From the NCBI GenBank assembly GCA_913043025.1, contig CAJWLM010000009.1:1-64000 (forward strand): a DNA stretch of 64,000 nucleotides, in the 5' to 3' direction. Below are positions 59,771 through 64,000 of this stretch, piece by piece. Under the pieces are notes generated by a model. It saw only the letters and a program-made list of their open reading frames with translations, made no database searches and was not told the origin of the DNA. The stretch is from an uncultured Rhodospirillaceae bacterium (lineage in GTDB: Bacteria; Pseudomonadota; Alphaproteobacteria; UBA8366). Positions within the stretch are counted from its first letter, which is position 1. Each line of letters opens with the position of its first letter. Both the position numbers and the translations under genes were made by a program.

Positions 59771-60016
59771 ATGCAATTTTACAAACCAGATTTGGGAACA
59801 AATCCAGATGACCCATTTGCAAGAGATGCTGCAGATAAACTGATCCGCCGTGCTTATTGGCTTGATATGACTGATCAATCTATAGTGTTGGCCCTTACAC
59901 AAGGGATAGGCGCAGCACTCAATAATGAGGAAAAACGTGTCCACCTTGTCGACATTGGGCGCGGTCATTTAGAAGAAAAAGTTTGCGTACAAGAATTAAT
60001 TCCGCCAGAAAATTAG
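59771..60016 (+). CDS. Hypothetical protein
   Basis: MQFYKPDLGTNPDDPFARDAADKLIRRAYWLDMTDQSIVLALTQGIGAALNNEEKRVHLVDIGRGHLEEKVCVQELIPPEN. Confidence 0.45.
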   Translation: MQFYKPDLGTNPDDPFARDAADKLIRRAYWLDMTDQSIVLALTQGIGAALNNEEKRVHLVDIGRGHLEEKVCVQELIPPEN

Positions 60017-60019
60017 GAA

Positions 60020-60469
60020 TCACTGACTTTTTTTTGCATCAGTTGCCCGAATATCAGCATCCTGCTCGAACGCATTTTGTATTAAAACTGCCTTAATCTT
60101 ATTTTCACCTATTGCACGTTTCCCAGCGTTCATTAGGCGCGCCTTGACCGAGCGGATATTCACCCCGAGTGTTCCAGGACGCAGAGACCCAAAGTAGTCA
60201 AATAAGGACCTAAAGAACGCATCCTTAATTCGAGGGATGTAAAGTTCCGCCACATCTTTTGCATCAGAATCAATCATTTCCAAGGTTACTGTTAAGAAAA
60301 CATATTTTTCTACACGCCCCTCCCGTATAATAGGAACAGCAAGACTGGGAATAGGCACAAACTCTGGGTTATCTTCGACCAAATTCTGAGTTTTTTCAAC
60401 AGCGTACACACGCGGTAATATTGAAAAAACTAATAGAATTGTCAGAACCCAAACACGGTATAAGCTCAT
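60020..60469 (-). CDS. FliL-like secreted/anchored protein
   Basis: VPIPSLAVPIIREGRVEKYVFLTVTLEMIDSDAKDVAELYIPRIKDAFFRSLFDYFGS resembles the FliL periplasmic region. Confidence 0.5.
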   Translation of the reverse strand: MSLYRVWVLTILLVFSILPRVYAVEKTQNLVEDNPEFVPIPSLAVPIIREGRVEKYVFLTVTLEMIDSDAKDVAELYIPRIKDAFFRSLFDYFGSLRPGTLGVNIRSVKARLMNAGKRAIGENKIKAVLIQNAFEQDADIRATDAKKSQ

Positions 60470-60608
60470 AATCTTCTCATTATCCGAACTACTTGTGAGT
60501 GTCTCAAGCAAGTTATAGATGTTTAATAAACCATATTTGCCGTGGTATTTTTCTCAGAGCTACTCAAGATCTAATTTTTTACCTGATAAAACAATACAAC
60601 AATATTGA

Positions 60609-61571
60609 TCAGGAGTGACAATATCCTTCTTTATTCACTTGCATTATATTTCCATCGGCACCGATAAGATTCACGCCTGGTTCTGCGGTTATTTTTCCGA
60701 TTGCTGTAATATTAACCCCGACATTGAGGAGTGAATCTGCTAAGTCTGGCTCACCTGTAAATACAAGTTCGTAATCATCGCCTCCACCTACAATAACCTG
60801 CCAAAGTTCACCGTTTTTAGCTATAGCGTTACGGGCTCCGCATGAGAGCGGGATTTCCGACATTTTAATTTCCGCTCCTAAACCTGCTATTTCAGTCAAA
60901 TGTCGGATATCTGCAAGCAATCCATCAGATATATCAGCCGCTGCGCTGGCTCTTCCTCGAAGCGCTATACCCAGGCGAATGCGAGGTTCCGGAATACGAT
61001 AACAGCCAATCAATTTCTGGATCAATACCTCGTCAAGATCCGCAAGCATTCCCTGCGCGGCTAGAAGTCCCAGCGCACCGTCACCAATGGTACCACTCAC
61101 AAAAATTGTTTCGCCCGACTTTGCCCCTGCCCGACGAAGGAGCTGCCCACGGGGTACATGTCCGAATAATGTTGCAGTCAGACAGGCTGGCCCAGGTGTC
61201 GACGTACTGTCGCCACCCAACAAATAAATATCAAACATTTCTTGTTGGACTTTGAGACCGGCACAGAAGGAAATAACCCACTCATCACTATAGCTTGACG
61301 GTAACGACCAATTCAGGGTGTAGCAAATTGGTTTGGTTCCCATAGCAGCGAGATCAGAAAGATTTACTCGTAATAATTTAGCCGCTACTTCTTCGGGAGA
61401 CTCACTGCCTAAAAAATGCACTCCAGCAACTATGGTATCAGTCGTAACCACGATTTCGTGACCTAATATTCCAGATATCACTCCAGCGTCATCTTTTAGA
61501 TCAAAAGCTCCGCTCCCCGATAAAGGAGCAAGTAAGTCACGAATGCGGCCAAATTCACCCTTGCCCAACAT
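60609..61571 (-). CDS. thiL: Thiamine-monophosphate kinase
   Basis: GEFGRIRDLLAPL...DDAGVI; TTDTIVAGVHFLG; LRVNLSDLAAMGTKPICYTLNWSLP; AAADISDGLLADI; GGGDDYELVFT. Confidence 0.93.
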   Translation of the reverse strand: MLGKGEFGRIRDLLAPLSGSGAFDLKDDAGVISGILGHEIVVTTDTIVAGVHFLGSESPEEVAAKLLRVNLSDLAAMGTKPICYTLNWSLPSSYSDEWVISFCAGLKVQQEMFDIYLLGGDSTSTPGPACLTATLFGHVPRGQLLRRAGAKSGETIFVSGTIGDGALGLLAAQGMLADLDEVLIQKLIGCYRIPEPRIRLGIALRGRASAAADISDGLLADIRHLTEIAGLGAEIKMSEIPLSCGARNAIAKNGELWQVIVGGGDDYELVFTGEPDLADSLLNVGVNITAIGKITAEPGVNLIGADGNIMQVNKEGYCHS

Positions 61572-62076
61572 CAGAGTGCGTCCCTATCATTTCATCCGGA
61601 CGCAGGTCACGCGCAATCCGGTCCAAAAGCCCATTAACTAAAGCAGGCTCCCGTTCAGAAAAAAACCGTTCTGCTAACCCTACAAATTCGCTTATCGTGA
61701 CAGGTGGATCGATATCAAGCCTTTGACCAAGCTCATAGGTACCCACGCGCAGAATAGTCCTCAAAATAGTTTCTAACTGCCGAGGGGCTCTACCGGCAGC
61801 CATTGCGCCTCTTATTAAAACGTCAATATCATCGTAATTTGCATTAACGCCCCTGACTAAGTCACTACAAAATGCCATGTCGGTCTCGGCTGGCGGCCAA
61901 GCCAGTTGGTCCTCCGTTTCGCAATTTTCGTAGTTATTGTAATCTCGTCGACGAGCAACTTCATTCAGCACTTGGTCAGCAGGTTTTCCGCTTAGTTCCA
62001 TTTCATATAGGGATTGTACCGCAACGAGACGCGCCGCTCTCCTTGCGGGAGCCATATAAAATTTGGCAATACTCAT
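61555..62076 (-). CDS. nusB: Transcription antitermination factor NusB
   Basis: ARRAARLVAVQSLYEMELSG; LETILRTILRVGTYELGQRLDIDPPVTISEFVGLAERFFSEREPALVNGLLDRIAR. Confidence 0.93.
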   Translation of the reverse strand: MSIAKFYMAPARRAARLVAVQSLYEMELSGKPADQVLNEVARRRDYNNYENCETEDQLAWPPAETDMAFCSDLVRGVNANYDDIDVLIRGAMAAGRAPRQLETILRTILRVGTYELGQRLDIDPPVTISEFVGLAERFFSEREPALVNGLLDRIARDLRPDEMIGTHSDVGQG

Positions 62077-62546
62077 GAGCCCATTTGAAAAAAACGTTTG
62101 TGTTCAAGCATTTTAATACATGTACGAGCTGCACCACCGCCCTTATCACCTCCACTCACTGAAGCACGCACTACGGCCTGCTCGCGATTTTCACATGTCA
62201 GCAGGCCAAAGCCAATAGCAAGCGAATGGCCAAGAGAGAGGTCCATAAGTCCTCGGGAAACTTCCTGACAGATATGGTCGTAATGGGATGTCTCACCACG
62301 AATTACGCATCCTAAAGCAATAAATCCATCGTATTGGTGCCCACTTGCGGTAACGCCTTCCGGTTTTGCCGCGAAGGCGATGGCCGCCGGAATTTCAAAA
62401 GCACCAGGAACACTAAACAATTCATAAGACGCTCCCAACTCGCCCAACGTTTTCACCGCGCCCTCGAGCAAGTGATCTTGAATTTTCTCGTAGTAGCGAC
62501 CCTCTACTATCATTATATGTGGTTGAATTTTCTCTGCCACCTTCAT
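62073..62546 (-). CDS. ribH: 6,7-dimethyl-8-ribityllumazine synthase
   Basis: SVPGAFEIPAAIAFA; YDGFIALGCVIRGETSHYDHICQEVSRGLMDLSL; GFGLLTCENREQA. Confidence 0.93.
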   Translation of the reverse strand: MKVAEKIQPHIMIVEGRYYEKIQDHLLEGAVKTLGELGASYELFSVPGAFEIPAAIAFAAKPEGVTASGHQYDGFIALGCVIRGETSHYDHICQEVSRGLMDLSLGHSLAIGFGLLTCENREQAVVRASVSGGDKGGGAARTCIKMLEHKRFFQMGS

Positions 62547-62557
62547 GCACTCAAAAG

Positions 62558-63736
62558 TTACGTGATTGGCTTCTGGCCGACGATTTTCAAGCCATAACCA
62601 TCTAAGCCGACCACCGAGCGTTTCGTATTTGATAACAAGACCATATCGCTTACCCCCAGATCTAAAAGTATCTGTGCCCCTACACCATAATCTCTAAGAG
62701 GCGGTTTTGTCGAACCTGCAGGAACACTACCGTCTGCAGGTTGGGCAAGTTGATCGGAAAGCTGAGTCGGGTACGGTTCACGCAAAATAACAATAATCCC
62801 ACTTTCTGCCTCAGCAATCAATTCCATTGCACGGTGCAAATCGCCCGCACGTTCACCCTTAAGGTTACCCATTACATCATCAAGGAAATTAATAGCGTGC
62901 ATGCGCACAAGTGTAGGTTTTCCGGCTGTAATTTCTCCTTTAACAAGCGCGATGTGTTCCGCATAAGCAGCCCTGTTGACATAAACAACTAATCTAAACT
63001 CCCCCCCATAAGCACTCGAAAAATTACTTTCCGCTAACTTTTCAACAATGCGATCGTATTTCCTACGATAAGCGATCAGGTCTGCTATAGCTCCAATTTT
63101 TAAGTTATGAAATTGTGCATATGATACCAAGTCACCGAGCCGAGCCATGGTGCCATCTTCATTCATAATTTCGCAGATCACCCCAGATGGATTGAGACCC
63201 GCGAGCCTAGCAATATCGACGGAAGCCTCAGTGTGGCCAGCACGCACAAGCACACCACCCTTTCGTGCCATAAGTGGAAAAACGTGTCCGGGAGTGCCAA
63301 TATCTACCATACCCTTAGTTGGATCAATAGCAACCGAAATGGTTCGAGCACGGTCAGGCGCGGAAATACCCGTGGTCACTCCCTCACGTGCTTCAATTGA
63401 TGTGGTAAAGGCTGTTTGATGACGACTCTGATTTTTCTGGCTCATCAAGTCGAGGCCTAGATGCTCACAGCGAGATTGTGTTAGAGCAAGGCAAATGAGA
63501 CCACGGCCGTGTGTTGCCATGAAATTAATAGCGTCCGGTGTTGCCATCTGCCCCGGTATAACCAGATCTCCCTCGTTCTCTCGTTCCTCATCGTCAACAA
63601 GGATAAACATTCGCCCATTACGGGCATCCTCTATGATATCCTCAATTGGTGAAAGGCAATCATGCTCTCCTGCTTTTCGTTTCTTTGATTTGGTAATGTT
63701 CTCTATGTTTTCCATCTCTTCGCTCACGTCTTGCAT
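62558..63736 (-). CDS. ribB: 3,4-dihydroxy-2-butanone-4-phosphate synthase with degenerate GTP cyclohydrolase II-like domain (RibBX-type)
   Basis: [77 protein letters not shown]-terminal [22 protein letters not shown] without the zinc-site cysteines. Confidence 0.9.
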   Translation of the reverse strand: MQDVSEEMENIENITKSKKRKAGEHDCLSPIEDIIEDARNGRMFILVDDEERENEGDLVIPGQMATPDAINFMATHGRGLICLALTQSRCEHLGLDLMSQKNQSRHQTAFTTSIEAREGVTTGISAPDRARTISVAIDPTKGMVDIGTPGHVFPLMARKGGVLVRAGHTEASVDIARLAGLNPSGVICEIMNEDGTMARLGDLVSYAQFHNLKIGAIADLIAYRRKYDRIVEKLAESNFSSAYGGEFRLVVYVNRAAYAEHIALVKGEITAGKPTLVRMHAINFLDDVMGNLKGERAGDLHRAMELIAEAESGIIVILREPYPTQLSDQLAQPADGSVPAGSTKPPLRDYGVGAQILLDLGVSDMVLLSNTKRSVVGLDGYGLKIVGQKPIT

Positions 63737-64000
63737 TCGTCAATATCTGGCAGAAGCCGAGCAACATATCGAGCCAACATATCAACCTCAAGGTTTACCT
63801 TATCTCCGGGCGTCGTTTGCCCAAAACCTGTGTGTTCAAGCGTGTGAGGGATTATATTAACACCAAAAATCGTCTTATTTGCAGATACCTCAACTTCATT
63901 AACAGTGAGTGAAACTCCATCTATGGTAATGCACCCTTTGGGCGCGATAAATTTTGCTAAATCGCGAGGTGGTAGAATTTGGAAACGGGTACTATCACCA
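63724..64000 (-). CDS. ribE: Riboflavin synthase alpha subunit, C-terminal part (truncated by window edge)
   Basis: Reverse strand reads [91 protein letters not shown]. Confidence 0.9.
   Translation of the reverse strand, partial: GDSTRFQILPPRDLAKFIAPKGCITIDGVSLTVNEVEVSANKTIFGVNIIPHTLEHTGFGQTTPGDKVNLEVDMLARYVARLLPDIDECKT

Noticed and set aside
59645-59968. 107-aa minus-strand ORF
   Set aside because: Overlaps a more credible small plus-strand ORF (59771..60016) and has no recognisable features.

Overview
The window is mostly a gene-dense alphaproteobacterial chromosome segment with conserved housekeeping blocks: aapJQMP, soeABC, recJ-glpX-hom-aminotransferase, rplM-rpsI, nadA-nadC with a Nudix-type regulator, plsX-fabH-merR-ihfA, hppA, and thiL-nusB-ribH-ribB-ribE. 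Three regions stand out. (1) The first ~655 bp are very AT-rich and encode the mdh 3' end plus a methyltransferase fragment. They join abruptly to a truncated TauD-like dioxygenase, which suggests a chimeric contig end or a foreign junction. (2) A sulfite-oxidation neighbourhood (9.6-19.0 kb) has a sulfite-oxidase-like molybdoenzyme with no visible signal peptide, directly followed by etfBA, then SoeABC with a Fur-box-like site upstream. (3) An ~8 kb genomic island (22993-30987) is bounded by a 25-bp duplication of the tRNA-Glu 3' end, with arm-like repeats and an 11-bp inverted repeat near its ends. It has no integrase but carries a secreted Sel1-repeat/trypsin-like protease fusion, two more secreted Sel1 proteins, a secreted unknown sharing their leader peptide, a DUF3298-like protein, a small membrane protein with a probable paralogue outside the island, and a terminase-small-subunit-like gene. 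All calls come from reading the sequence and the supplied ORF translations. No database searches were run.
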